Source: Scleromatobacter sp038243995 (lineage in GTDB: Bacteria; Pseudomonadota; Gammaproteobacteria; Burkholderiales; Burkholderiaceae_C). Taken from it: DNA of 64,000 nt. The notes beneath the pieces are model-generated. The model was not told the DNA's origin. It was given only the letters and a program-made list of their open reading frames with translations, and did not search any database. This document shows, piece after piece, positions 7,944-17,538 of this stretch. Each line of letters starts with the position of its first letter. The first letter of the stretch is position 1. Both the position numbers and the translations under genes were made by a program. The DNA is taken from the NCBI GenBank assembly GCA_038243995.1, contig JBBRTV010000028.1, positions 1 to 64,000 of the forward strand. Direction: 5' to 3'.

Positions 7944-8302
7944 CCGCACGCCAGTCGGCGCGCGTGACCTCGTCGAACTTCATGCAGCGGAAGTGCGCCT
8001 CATGCTTGCCACTGGAGACACTCTTGGCTCGCGAAGCTGGATTGCGCAACATTTGCGAGAGATCAAGCGTGGATGCCGCGGCGGCGCGACACTGGAACTG
8101 GTCTCATTGCGCGAAAACCTGTCGACCTCCATGCAAGCAATTGCCCAAGCCGAGCTGCCGCTGGTGGCGCAGCCGTGATCGCCGCAGTCCGGTCGACCCG
8201 CGTTGGAATCGCTGCCGACGGCGCCGCGTTGACCTCCTTGCGGCTCCCGACGACGATCACCAGGGGGCTGCAGGAAGCCGGCTTGCCCGGCGAGGCATCG
8301 TC
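7944..8302. other. Gap before the DUF1566-type gene
   Basis: 359 bases between the mosaic scrap and the next gene. The minus strand near 7965-8010 reads GKHEAHFRCMKFDEVTRA in an open frame, which looks like a protein fragment but cannot be assigned. Nothing else is recognised. Confidence 0.4.
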
Positions 8303-8875
8303 ATGACGACTCATGCCGGTCGCCTCGCGCGTGCGGCCACGGCCGTGTTCCTGGCCTGCCTGCCCTGTCTTGCAGCGATGGCGGGCGAACCCGCTCCACG
8401 TTCACGACATTCGACGGCAGACGGCGGCAGCGTCGTCGACGAGCAGGCGCGACTGGTGTGGTCCCGTTGCGTCGAAGGCATGGAATGGAATGGCAGTACC
8501 TGCGTCGGCGAAGTCCGCTCGATGAATCATGTCGAGGCAGTGGCTTCCGGCGCCGCCCGGGCGAAGCGTGACGGACTGCCCTGGCGCCTGCCGCGAGTCA
8601 GCGAGATGCAACGCGCGGCGCGGCAACCGCATCCCGCACTGGAACTCTTCCCGGCAGCGCCGGAGGGATTGCACTGGTCGGGTACCGCTGTCGTCGACCT
8701 CGACCCCGTCAACCAATATCGCTACCAGAACATCCGTGGACACATCACGGATGAGAACGCCAATCGCATTGCCTTCCTGCACGGGTGGGCCGTCGACATG
8801 GTGACGGGTCAGGCGCGAGCCGACGTTCCAAAGCGCACCCGTTTGCCCGTGAGGCTGGTCCGATCGCTGGATTGA
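8303..8875 (+). CDS. Secreted DUF1566/Lcl-C domain protein
   Basis: 190 residues. An N-terminal signal sequence (AATAVFLACLPCLAAMAG, cleavage near residue 25) precedes one Lcl_C/DUF1566-type domain: VVDEQARLVWSRC, CVGEVRSMNHVEA, LPWRLPRVSEM, LHWSGTAV, then a terminal RTRLPVRLVRSLD. This lectin-like fold, related to the C-type-lectin/FGE superfamily, is common in periplasmic and surface proteins of proteobacteria; its ligand is usually unknown. Two cysteines (WSRC and STCVG) may form a disulfide. The ATG was chosen because it gives a compact signal peptide; the frame remains open upstream through the scrap but that part has no protein-like features. The gene converges with the oligopeptidase gene, 13 bases away. 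Confidence 0.75.
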   Translation: MTTHAGRLARAATAVFLACLPCLAAMAGEPAPRSRHSTADGGSVVDEQARLVWSRCVEGMEWNGSTCVGEVRSMNHVEAVASGAARAKRDGLPWRLPRVSEMQRAARQPHPALELFPAAPEGLHWSGTAVVDLDPVNQYRYQNIRGHITDENANRIAFLHGWAVDMVTGQARADVPKRTRLPVRLVRSLD

Positions 8876-8888
8876 CAGGCCGGCACCC

Positions 8889-11069
8889 TCACCGATCCAT
8901 CAGCTGGCGCGAGAAATACGTGAACTCGAGCGCGCTCGTGTGGGCGCGCTCCCTCAGGTTGGCGCCGGCGCCGTGGCCGCCCTCGATCACCTCGTAGAAA
9001 TAGTACGGGATGCGGTATTCGGACAGCCGCGCCGCGAACTTGCGGGCATGCTGCGGGCCGACGCGGTCGTCCTTGGTGGTCGTCCAGACCAGGGCGCGCG
9101 GGTAGGCGACGTCGCGGCGGAGCTGGTGGTAGGGCGAGATCTGCGCGAGGAAGGCGCGCTCCGCGGGCACCGACACCGAGCCGTACTCGCCCACCCACGA
9201 CGTCCCGGCGGCGATCTGCTCGAAGCGCAGCATGTCGAGCAGCGGCACCTGGATGTCGACTGCGTTCCAGAGCTGCGGATGCTGCGTCATCTCGACCCCC
9301 ATGAGCAGGCCGCCGTTCGAGCCGCCCATGATGCCGAGGTGGCGCGGCGAGGTCACCTTGCGTGCGACGAGGTCGTTGGCCACGGCCGCGAAGTCGTCGT
9401 AGATGAGCTGGCGCTTCGTCTTCAGCCCCGCCTCGTGCCAGGCCGGCCCGAACTCGCCGCCGCCGCGGATGTTCGCGACGACCCAGACGCCGCCGTTCTC
9501 CAGCCACAGCTTGCCCGTCGTGCCGCTGTAGCTCGGCGACAGCGAGACGTCGAAACCGCCGTACGCGTAGAGGATGGTCGGGTTGGCGCCGGCCAGCGTC
9601 ATCTGCTTCGGGTGGACGATGAAGTACGGGATCTTGGTGCCGTCGCTCGACGTGGCTTCGTATTGCGCCACCTCGTCGCGCGATGCGTCGAACTGGGGTG
9701 GCAGCGAGCGCACCGGCGCCAGGCGCGCGTGCGCCGTGTCCGCACGCCACAGGCCGGAGGGCAGCAGGTAGCCGGCCGCCGACAGGTAGGCCGCGTCGCC
9801 GCGCGCGTCGGCGTCGACGATGCGCACGGTCGTGTTGTCGGGCATGGGGACGGGCGCCGACGTCCACGTGCCGTCGCGATGCCGGGTGTACAGCGCCGCG
9901 CGGCCGCGGACATTGTCCAGCGTGGTGACCACCAGGGCGTGCCGCGTGGCCGCGACCTCGCCCAGCGACTGGCGCGGCCCGGGCGCGAAGACGACGGCGG
10001 GACGCAGCGCGTCGGGGCGGGCCGTCGCCTGTGCGAGATCGAGCGCGACGAGCGCGCCTTCGGCGATCGCGACGCCGCCGGCCTGCCACGCCTGCCCCAG
10101 CCTGACCAGCAACTGGCCCTCGAACAATTCCAGCACCTCCGCCTTCGGCGGCAGGCCCAGCCTGTTCACGCCTGCCGCGGTGACGAGATACGTTTCGGCC
10201 TCGAACGTGGAGAGGGGCCGCCGCACCAGCATCGCGCGGTGGCCGGCTGCGTCGGTCAGCACCTGGGGTTCGACGCCGTAGCCGCCGTCAGCGGGCCGGC
10301 CGCGGAAGATCTCCGTCGCCGCCGCCAGCGCCTGCCCGCGGCGCACGCGCTTGACGATGTAGGGATAGCCGGAGGCAGTGAGTTCGCCGGGATTCCATTC
10401 GCGCGCGACCAGCAGCGTGTCGGCGTCCTGCCAGGCGACGCGCTGCTTGCCCTTGGGCAGGCGGAAGCCGTCGGCGACGAACGCGGCGCGCTGCAGGTCG
10501 AACTCGCGCACGGTGACCGCGTCCTCCCCGCCGTCGGACAGCGAGAGCAGGCAGCGGCGCTGGCGCCGCGGTTCGCAGTTCGCGCCCTCCCAGACCCAGT
10601 TGGCGTGTTCGGCGGCGGCGACGCGGTCGAGATCGAGCACCGCCGTCCAGCGCGGTACGCCGCCGGCGTCGTAGTCGCGCGCCGACGTGGCGCGCCAGAG
10701 GCCGCGCACGTGCTCGGTGTCCTGCCAGAGGTTGTAGACGCGGCCGTCGATCTGCGCGGGCATCGGGATGCGGTCCTTTGCCTGCGCGATGGCGAGCGCC
10801 TGCCGGTGGAACGCCGCGAAGCGCGGATCCGCCTCCAGCGTCGACAAGGTCTTCGCGTTCTCGGCACGCACCCACGCCAGGGCTTCCGGGCTCTCGGCCT
10901 TCTCGAGCCAGACATAGGGATCGGCGGGCAGAGCGTCGGCGGCCGCGGAAGCGGCGGTCGATGCCGTGCCCGGGGGTGGCACCGCGTCCTGGCCGAATGC
11001 GGCGCCAGCGGCGAGCGACGCGACAAAGGCGAGCGCCGCGGCGCGCTGGAGAAGAGACAGGGCAGGCAT
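8889..11069 (-). CDS. Prolyl oligopeptidase family serine peptidase (S9A)
   Basis: 726 residues. Secreted peptidase that cleaves short peptides after proline or similar residues; the signal peptide (LLQRAAALAFVASLAAGAAF) places it in the periplasm. DPYVWLEK at the mature N-terminus is typical of S9A enzymes. A seven-bladed propeller domain follows (about 80-410), then the hydrolase domain with LYAYGGFDVS, VANIRGGGEFG, the nucleophile in MGGSNGGLL (Ser584), Asp in TKDDRVGPQH (667/668) and His699 in EGGHGAG. All catalytic residues are intact, so it is probably active. The ATG at 11069 is used because the longer frame begins at a TTG and would bury the signal peptide. Fragments of a second copy lie at 7454-7800. 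Confidence 0.92.
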   Translation of the reverse strand: MPALSLLQRAAALAFVASLAAGAAFGQDAVPPPGTASTAASAAADALPADPYVWLEKAESPEALAWVRAENAKTLSTLEADPRFAAFHRQALAIAQAKDRIPMPAQIDGRVYNLWQDTEHVRGLWRATSARDYDAGGVPRWTAVLDLDRVAAAEHANWVWEGANCEPRRQRRCLLSLSDGGEDAVTVREFDLQRAAFVADGFRLPKGKQRVAWQDADTLLVAREWNPGELTASGYPYIVKRVRRGQALAAATEIFRGRPADGGYGVEPQVLTDAAGHRAMLVRRPLSTFEAETYLVTAAGVNRLGLPPKAEVLELFEGQLLVRLGQAWQAGGVAIAEGALVALDLAQATARPDALRPAVVFAPGPRQSLGEVAATRHALVVTTLDNVRGRAALYTRHRDGTWTSAPVPMPDNTTVRIVDADARGDAAYLSAAGYLLPSGLWRADTAHARLAPVRSLPPQFDASRDEVAQYEATSSDGTKIPYFIVHPKQMTLAGANPTILYAYGGFDVSLSPSYSGTTGKLWLENGGVWVVANIRGGGEFGPAWHEAGLKTKRQLIYDDFAAVANDLVARKVTSPRHLGIMGGSNGGLLMGVEMTQHPQLWNAVDIQVPLLDMLRFEQIAAGTSWVGEYGSVSVPAERAFLAQISPYHQLRRDVAYPRALVWTTTKDDRVGPQHARKFAARLSEYRIPYYFYEVIEGGHGAGANLRERAHTSALEFTYFSRQLMDR

Positions 11070-11233
11070 CTGGGGGAGCCGTTCGTGGAAAGCTGCGATG
11101 TTGCCGCAGATCGGCAAATCCCCTCGGTGATGACTGCTTCGGCGGGCGCGCCCCGGTCTGTCGGAGAAGGAATGGGGCGTCTGCCGGGCGGGTCTCCAGC
11201 ACCGGGTGGCCGTGCGGGGATCGCTGCCCGGTT

Positions 11234-14200
11234 TCAGGAATCGCGCACATGAACGTGCGCGCCGGCCGGAAACGTCACGGCCACGCGAGTGCCGATCCCG
11301 GCCCCGCTCCGGATGTCGAGCTGGCCTTCCAGCATCTGGGCGCGTTCATTCAATCCCATCAGTCCGAACGACTTGGAACTGCGGGCACCCAGGGGGTCGA
11401 AGCCTGCACCGTCGTCCTGGATCGTCAGCGAGTAGGTGTCGCCTGCGCGCTCCAGCACCACTGCGACGTGACGTGCATGCGCGTGGCGCGCGACGTTGGT
11501 CAGGGACTCCTGGACAATGCGGAACACCATGATGGTCTGGTCGGCATCCAGGGCCAGCTGGGCCTCGCTCATGCGCAACTCGCACTCGATGCCGGTGTGC
11601 GCGGCGAGCTGGTCGACCAGCCATTCGATCGCTGTGCCGATGCCCATGTCCAGCACGGCGGGCCGGAGGCTGGATACCAGGTCGCGCTGGACCCGGATGA
11701 CCGCATCGACCAGTTCCAGCATGCCGCCGGCGCGCCGGGCGATCTCCGGATTGTCCTGCCCGTGGCGCAGGCGCAGCACGGAGACTTCCAGCCGCAGCGC
11801 CGACAGGATCTGCCCGAGCTCGTCGTGCAGTTCGCGCGCGATGGACTTTCGTTCGTCTTCGCGCGCCGCCTCGCGCCTGAAGCCGAGATCGCGCACGAGC
11901 CGCTCCGTCCGCTTGCGGTCGGTGATCTCGCGCAAGATGCCCAGCACGCTGGCGACATGGCCCTGGCTGTCCATTTCCGGGACGTGCCTTGCTTCGAAGG
12001 TGCGCTCGCCGTCCGGTCCGGCCCACGAGACTTCGACCACATTGGGAACCGCCTCCGCGATCGCGCGGTCCAGCGCCACCCGCAGCAGCCCCTGGCCATC
12101 GAGGCCGAGCTCGCCGCCCGTCTTCCCCGTGAATTGCGCGGCGGAGATTCCGAACACTTTCGTGACCGCCGGATTGACGTACAGGTACCGGCCCTGCCGG
12201 TCGAAGCGCGCGATCATGTCGGGCAGGCTCTCGAGCAGCGTCGCGAGTTGTCGTTGCGTCACCATGATCTCGGTGACGTCGCGCCCGATGGCCAGCACGC
12301 TGACGACCCGGCCCTGCTGGTCGCGCTCGGCGACGAGCCGCACCTGGTAGGCGACCGTTTCCCTGCGGACACCGCGCAGCGAGAGCGCGATCGACGCGTC
12401 GCTTCCGCTGGAGAGCACTTCGCGGATCCGATGTTCGTAGTCCAGCGCCTGGCTCTCCGGCATCGCCGGCAAGTCGGCGGGCCTGGAGCCGAGCAGCGAG
12501 TCCTGGTCGACGCCCAGGGCACGGGCCAGCGCCGGGTTCGCATAGATCCTGCGGCACTGCGTATCGAATCGCGACACGAAATCCGGCGTGTGTTCCACGA
12601 GCGCGCGAAACTCCTCTTCGCGCTGCCGCAGCGCCGCTTCCGACCGCTTGCGGATCGTCACGTCCGAGAAGACAGCGACGCCGCCGCTGATCATGCCGGC
12701 CTTGTTGGTCAGCGGGCGTGCGGCGACGCTCAGCCAGCAGCCGTCGACGCGGACCGGGTTGCGCATGAACATCTCGACGTTGTCGCGCGACTCGCCGACG
12801 ATCGCGCGGGCCAGGGGGAGGTCGCCGGGGGGGAAGGGCGTGGCCTGGTCGGCCAGGAACAGCCCGTAGCGCTCGGTCCAGCTCATGCGATCGCCTGCCA
12901 CGTGGGGGACGCCCAGGATCCGGGCGGCCGTCGCGTTGACGAGGATGAGCTCCCCGCGCTCGTCCGCGACGGCAACGCCGTCGGCCATGCTGTCGAGCAC
13001 ATTGCGGAGGATGGCCGTCTGCTGCTGCAGGTCGTTCTGGAAGACGCGCAGGCGCACCAGCAGGTAGCCGGTCGCCGCGAACCCCGCGACGCTGCCGGCC
13101 ACCACCGACCACAGCCAGCGCTGGCGCAGTTCCTGGGCCTGCAGTTGGGCCTGCTGTTCCCGGTTGCGGAGCGTCAGGGCGTTGATCTGGCGCTGCTTGC
13201 TTTCGGACTCGTAGCGCTGGGCGAGTTCGAGCATGCGTGCGCTCGCCTTCTCGCGCGCAGCCCTGGCCGTCATCTCGGTCGCCTCGATCGAGAGCGCGTA
13301 GGCCCGACGGTAGTCTCCCGCGGCCGCCGCCAGCGTCGACAGGCGGCGGGCACTCTCGCTCACGTACAACGGGAAGTTGATCTCCTTCGCCAGTTCATAC
13401 GCACGCTCCGCATCTGCCTTCGCGGCACCCGGATTGCCCAGGGACTGCTGGTCGGCGCTGCGGGCATTCAGGCCGTACCAGAGACCGATCCGGTTCGGGT
13501 AGGCCTCGTAGGTGGCCACCACCTGGTCGAGAATGGCCAGGACTTCACGGAACCGGCCCTGCGCGCGCAGGTTGAAGGCCAACTGCGTCAGGCCGAAATT
13601 GACGGCGAACGGCGCACCCGCGGCACGGAACATGTCGATGGCCACGCGGGCGGTCTTTTCGCCGCTTGCAGCATCCCCCTCGCTTGCGGCCAGGCCCCCC
13701 AGGCCGAGCAGCGCGTACGCCTCCAGCAGTCTTGAATGCGCCGCCACGGCCTGCTTGCGCATCTGCTCGTAGTGATCGCGGGCTTCCGGGTAGCGGAAGC
13801 TCTGGTCGAACGAGATCGCCAGGCCCTGGTGTGCGAGGGCCAGCGCCATCGGATCGTTCACGCGCCGGGCGATCTCCATCGCCTGCATGGCGAGCGCGAC
13901 GGAATCCTCGAGCTGCCCCATGCGGCGATACATCATCGACGTGCGCAGGAATGCTTCGCCGATCAGCTCCGGGCGATCGGATCCTTCGAGTTCCGTCAGG
14001 CTGCGGGTCGTCGCCGCAACCATGGCGTCGATCTTCCCCTGGTTCACGGCGTTGAGGGCGACGTTCAGGTCGGATTCCGCCTGGCCGATCCGGTCGCCGT
14101 GGGCTTTCGCGAGATCGAACGCCTGCTGGGCGTGGGTCGCCGCATCTTCCGTGCGTGCCAGGTAGACCTCGATGCGTGCGAGCAGGTTGAGCATCCGGGC

Positions 14201-14470
14201 CTGGTCTGCCGGTGTGGCTCCGACCGGCAGGGCGGCCTGCAACCGGTGGGCGCTCCCGTACGCACCGGGGGCATCGTTTTCCGCCAGCGCGCGCGCCTGC
14301 ACGATCCCGGATCGCCAATCGGCCAGCGCGTCCGCGGCGCGCGCGGTGCCGTGCGCGCCCGGCCCGAGCCACAGCGCGAGCACCAGACCGCCAAGCACGC
14401 CCCGGAGTCCGGTTCGGCGACGATCGCGCGCCGCCGCCTGTTCCTTCGACGCCTGGCGCTGTGCTTCCAT
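11234..14470 (-). CDS. TPR-PAS sensor histidine kinase (HisKA_3/NarX-DegS type)
   Basis: 1078 residues. An N-terminal hydrophobic segment (LRGVLGGLVLALWLG) leads to a periplasmic region of tetratricopeptide repeats (about 60-400), a coiled coil rich in Glu/Gln, and a transmembrane helix near residue 440. Three PAS domains follow (roughly 475-590, 600-720, 730-850), then HisKA_3 with phospho-acceptor His882 (IARELHDELGQ) and a HATPase ending DDGAGFDP and GLMGLNERA. Such kinases phosphorylate NarL/FixJ-type regulators, and one is encoded divergently at 17539. The start codon shares one base with the stop of the TonB receptor gene (TGATG), so the two are translationally coupled; the periplasmic TPR region may monitor receptor status or substrate, which is inference. 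Confidence 0.9.
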   Translation of the reverse strand: MEAQRQASKEQAAARDRRRTGLRGVLGGLVLALWLGPGAHGTARAADALADWRSGIVQARALAENDAPGAYGSAHRLQAALPVGATPADQARMLNLLARIEVYLARTEDAATHAQQAFDLAKAHGDRIGQAESDLNVALNAVNQGKIDAMVAATTRSLTELEGSDRPELIGEAFLRTSMMYRRMGQLEDSVALAMQAMEIARRVNDPMALALAHQGLAISFDQSFRYPEARDHYEQMRKQAVAAHSRLLEAYALLGLGGLAASEGDAASGEKTARVAIDMFRAAGAPFAVNFGLTQLAFNLRAQGRFREVLAILDQVVATYEAYPNRIGLWYGLNARSADQQSLGNPGAAKADAERAYELAKEINFPLYVSESARRLSTLAAAAGDYRRAYALSIEATEMTARAAREKASARMLELAQRYESESKQRQINALTLRNREQQAQLQAQELRQRWLWSVVAGSVAGFAATGYLLVRLRVFQNDLQQQTAILRNVLDSMADGVAVADERGELILVNATAARILGVPHVAGDRMSWTERYGLFLADQATPFPPGDLPLARAIVGESRDNVEMFMRNPVRVDGCWLSVAARPLTNKAGMISGGVAVFSDVTIRKRSEAALRQREEEFRALVEHTPDFVSRFDTQCRRIYANPALARALGVDQDSLLGSRPADLPAMPESQALDYEHRIREVLSSGSDASIALSLRGVRRETVAYQVRLVAERDQQGRVVSVLAIGRDVTEIMVTQRQLATLLESLPDMIARFDRQGRYLYVNPAVTKVFGISAAQFTGKTGGELGLDGQGLLRVALDRAIAEAVPNVVEVSWAGPDGERTFEARHVPEMDSQGHVASVLGILREITDRKRTERLVRDLGFRREAAREDERKSIARELHDELGQILSALRLEVSVLRLRHGQDNPEIARRAGGMLELVDAVIRVQRDLVSSLRPAVLDMGIGTAIEWLVDQLAAHTGIECELRMSEAQLALDADQTIMVFRIVQESLTNVARHAHARHVAVVLERAGDTYSLTIQDDGAGFDPLGARSSKSFGLMGLNERAQMLEGQLDIRSGAGIGTRVAVTFPAGAHVHVRDS

Positions 14471-17064
14471 CAGAGTCTGAGCGTCACGGCGGCGCTGACC
14501 TGCCTGTCGCCGAGCCAGTTGCTTTGCGGTCTCGTCTGCGTGCCGAAGTACGACTTGCGCAAGGTGTCCGAGAGGTTGGTGGCGACCAGGGACAGCGTGA
14601 CCGTGCGGCTCACCCGATAGCCCACCGACGCGTCGAGCCAGCCATAGGCGCGCGTGTAGACGGGCAGGGCGCCGACGCCCACGAGGTTGGTCACGCCGCT
14701 CAGGAAGCGGGAGCGCCAGTTCCAGGCGAGCCGGGCGGACACGTCCGCGCGCTCGTACAGGCCGATCAGGTTGGCGCTGTTCTTCGACAGGTTCTGCAGC
14801 GGCACCCTGGATCCCAGGCTGCTGTTGCCGGCCTGGCTGTCGACGAAGGTGTAGGTCGCCTGAAGGCCAAGGCCGCCCAGCCAGCCCGGCAGGAAATCGT
14901 AGAACTGCTGGTAACCCAGTTCGATGCCCCGGATCGTGGCGGCGTCGCTGTTCTGCGGGCGGCTGATCTGGTAGGTGCTGCCGCCCCAGGTCTCGGGGCT
15001 GCTGACCGTCGTCACGAAGCCGTCGACCTTCTTGAGGAACGCGGCGGCGGTCATGGCCGTCGTCCGGCCCGGATAGTTTTCGAACGACAGGTCGAGGTTG
15101 TTCGAGCGCACCGGTCGAAGTTCGGGGTTGCCGGCCGAGCCCTGGTTCAGCGCCGGGTTCACGGGGTTCGGAATCAGCGTGAGCGACGGCGAGAGCTGCG
15201 CGAAATCCGGGCGCGTCACGGTCTTCGACGCCGCAAGCCGCAGCAGCAGGCCGCTGCCGAACGTGTAGCGGAGATTCACGCTGGGCAGGACATCGCTCAG
15301 GCGCGTGGCGCTGTCCGCCGGCGTGGTCGACGTCGTGCCCGGCACCGACTGGCTGCTGGAGACCGAGGCGAGCGTCTGGACGGCGCGCAGGCCGAGGTTG
15401 CCGTCGATCGGCGCCCCGGCTGCCTTGAACCGCGTCATGCCGTACACCGATCGGGTTTCCTCGACGATGCGCCAGATGCCCAGCGAATTGGCGGCGACCG
15501 GGATCGGCGTCACGATGCCGAACGCATTGCGCAGGCCGACTGCGTCGCGCGCGCCCGACAGGTCGGCGACGAGGAAGTTGTCGAGAGTGGGCGTGGCGCT
15601 ACCGGGAAAGAAGTCGAACGGATAGGGCGCCACCGCCCCTGGCATCCGGGTCGCGGGGAATCCCGTCAGCGGCGCATCGGCGAAGATCAGGCCCGGGGCA
15701 TTGGTGGCCACGCGCGTCGCATGGCGCACGCCCGTCTCCAGCGCCGTGAAGAAGTTGCTGCCGATCCGGTACGCGGCGTCGACCTGCACGGCAGGCAGGC
15801 GACCGGCGAGCCTGCTGGTCCGGTAGGCGATGCCCGTGTACTGGAAATTGGCGGGATCGAGCAAGTCGGTGCCGGCAATGACCGAGCCGGGGATGCTCGT
15901 CGAGAAATCCTGCGAGAACCTCGCCGCCGTGGTGCCCATGAACGGCCCGGAAAAGAACAGCGTGCTCGTGCCCTGCGTCGTGCTCAGGTCGGCGCTCAGC
16001 GTGAGCGCGTCGCCCGTCCAGCGTCCGCCCAACGCGACCTGATGGGTGCGATCGAACGTGTCCCGCGCGAAGCTCAGCACGGAGACCGGTGCATTCGTCC
16101 ACGTGATCGTCTTCAGGTCGTCCGTGCCGTCGAACAGCGTCGCGCTTCCGGCGACGAACGAGGGCGAGGAAGCGGCGTTGACCTGCCAGGAATCCTGGCG
16201 CGTGCGGAACTCCGTGGCGCTGCCCTCGGCGAACAGCTCGATGCGCGCGGAGGGCCGCCATTGCAGGAAGGCATTGGCGGTGCGGCGGTTGCGCTGGCCG
16301 GCGCTCGTCGTCTGCGAGATGCCGTTGGGCGCCACGACGCTGCGGCCTGCGACGAGGTCGGTGCGGACGACCGGATTGCCGGCGCTCAGCTGATCCTCGC
16401 GGAACGCGCGCTTCTGGAGCGAGACGCCGAGCAGCGCACCGAGCTCGCCTGCCCCGTCGCCCAGCCGCCAGCGCCCGCTGGCCAGTCCGAAATACTGCTG
16501 CGCATTCCTGCCGGCCAGGTCGTCATGCACCAGGCGGGCGGACAGGACGGCCGCGTGGCCCGGGAAGTCGAGCGGGCGTCGCGTCTGGAGATCGATCAGG
16601 CCGCCCACCCCGCCTTCGAGCTGGATCGCGGACGAGGACTTGTAGACGTCCAGGCGGGACACCAATTCCGCCGGTACAGTCGCGAAATCGAGCTGGCGAC
16701 CGCGGCTCGCAGAGAATACTTCGCGGCCGTTCAGCGTCGTCTCGAGCTGGGTCAGTCCGCGCACGGTCACCGACGTTCCCTCGCCGCGGTCGCGGGCGAT
16801 CTGGACGCCGGTGATGCGCTGCAGCGCCTCCGATACGCTGGCATCAGGCAGTTTCGAAATGTCGTCGGCAACGATCGAATCCACGATCTGCCCGGCACTG
16901 CGCTTGGTGCCTTGCGCGGTGGCCAGGCTTTCGCGCACGCCGCGCACGACGACGGTGATCGGTTCGTCGCTGGCTTCGTCGGCACGCGCAACGAGCGGAG
17001 CCCACGCGGCGAGCAGCGCCGTGCATGCGCCGAGCGTCTGCCGAAGACTGGGGTTCGCTTTCAT
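14470..17064 (-). CDS. TonB-dependent outer-membrane receptor (TonB-Xanth-Caul type)
   Basis: 864 residues with signal peptide (ending VARADE) and a TonB-box-like EPITVVVRG. The plug domain contains DDISKLPDASVSEALQRITG and GTSVTVRGL, followed by LNGREVFSASRGRQLDF. These are hallmarks of the large oligosaccharide or complex-substrate receptor subfamily first noted in Xanthomonas and Caulobacter. The 22-strand barrel follows and the protein ends in LRL. It imports a substrate too large for porins, using TonB energy; the substrate is not deducible. The only co-transcribed gene is a sensor kinase, which suggests the receptor is tied to signalling rather than sitting in an enzyme-rich utilisation locus. 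Confidence 0.92.
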   Translation of the reverse strand: MKANPSLRQTLGACTALLAAWAPLVARADEASDEPITVVVRGVRESLATAQGTKRSAGQIVDSIVADDISKLPDASVSEALQRITGVQIARDRGEGTSVTVRGLTQLETTLNGREVFSASRGRQLDFATVPAELVSRLDVYKSSSAIQLEGGVGGLIDLQTRRPLDFPGHAAVLSARLVHDDLAGRNAQQYFGLASGRWRLGDGAGELGALLGVSLQKRAFREDQLSAGNPVVRTDLVAGRSVVAPNGISQTTSAGQRNRRTANAFLQWRPSARIELFAEGSATEFRTRQDSWQVNAASSPSFVAGSATLFDGTDDLKTITWTNAPVSVLSFARDTFDRTHQVALGGRWTGDALTLSADLSTTQGTSTLFFSGPFMGTTAARFSQDFSTSIPGSVIAGTDLLDPANFQYTGIAYRTSRLAGRLPAVQVDAAYRIGSNFFTALETGVRHATRVATNAPGLIFADAPLTGFPATRMPGAVAPYPFDFFPGSATPTLDNFLVADLSGARDAVGLRNAFGIVTPIPVAANSLGIWRIVEETRSVYGMTRFKAAGAPIDGNLGLRAVQTLASVSSSQSVPGTTSTTPADSATRLSDVLPSVNLRYTFGSGLLLRLAASKTVTRPDFAQLSPSLTLIPNPVNPALNQGSAGNPELRPVRSNNLDLSFENYPGRTTAMTAAAFLKKVDGFVTTVSSPETWGGSTYQISRPQNSDAATIRGIELGYQQFYDFLPGWLGGLGLQATYTFVDSQAGNSSLGSRVPLQNLSKNSANLIGLYERADVSARLAWNWRSRFLSGVTNLVGVGALPVYTRAYGWLDASVGYRVSRTVTLSLVATNLSDTLRKSYFGTQTRPQSNWLGDRQVSAAVTLRL

Positions 17065-17538
17065 GCCGTGCGTCGCGCGCTGTGGCGTCGGACGAATTGC
17101 TCATCCTGGGTGGGGCTGCGTCGGGAAGCCTCGGCGGCGGGCGGCGTGCAGGTATTCGCCGACATCGGCACGCGGTTGCCGCCGGCGCCCGGACCCGCCG
17201 TCGAGAAACGGTGGGCGCGCGCGCTTCCATGGTTCGGATTTTGCAACCGGAAATCGACGTCCGCCATCCATGTCGGCGAGCAAATGTCGCGGTTCGTTGA
17301 CGCTGCTCACGAAAACTTATCAGCAGCCGTTCCGCGTGTCGGCGCCATCGCTAGGGGAAACCCCAGCTGTCTTTAAATGAAACCTGAACGGCCTTGCAAT
17401 CCATTCTGATTGAGGATCGTGCCGTTTCGTCCCATCCTGTCCCTCATGCAAACCGGGAACCGCGGCAGACCATTTGCACCGAATGCCGGTGCAATCGCTT
17501 CCGCGACCTTCGGTGCGCAATCTTCCGAAGGCTCGATC
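17065..17538. promoter_or_regulatory. Divergent control region between TonB receptor and response regulator
   Basis: 474 bases without a supportable gene. Both divergent transcripts must start here. A compact hairpin lies at 17350-17367 (GCT, bulged A, GGGG, loop AAA, CCCC, AGC), followed by an AT-rich stretch (CTTTAAATGAAACCTG), the least GC-rich part of the interval and the likeliest promoter core. No consensus -35/-10 pair is convincing. The regulator encoded at 17539 is a candidate for binding here. Confidence 0.35.

Noticed and set aside
7771..8178. Plus-strand 135-codon frame across the scrap
   Set aside because: It reads antisense through the patatin and STAND fragments, so it is an accident of the mosaic.
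7405..8302. Possible small RNA or riboswitch in the long gap
   Set aside because: The sequence is explained by duplicated gene fragments and microsatellites; no conserved RNA structure recognised.
10778..13735. Plus-strand frame opposite the TPR-PAS kinase gene
   Set aside because: No domains, and it would overlap completely with conserved PAS and kinase sequence on the minus strand.
14212..17376. Plus-strand frame opposite the TonB receptor gene
   Set aside because: Arg/Ala/Gly-rich shadow of the receptor, no motif.
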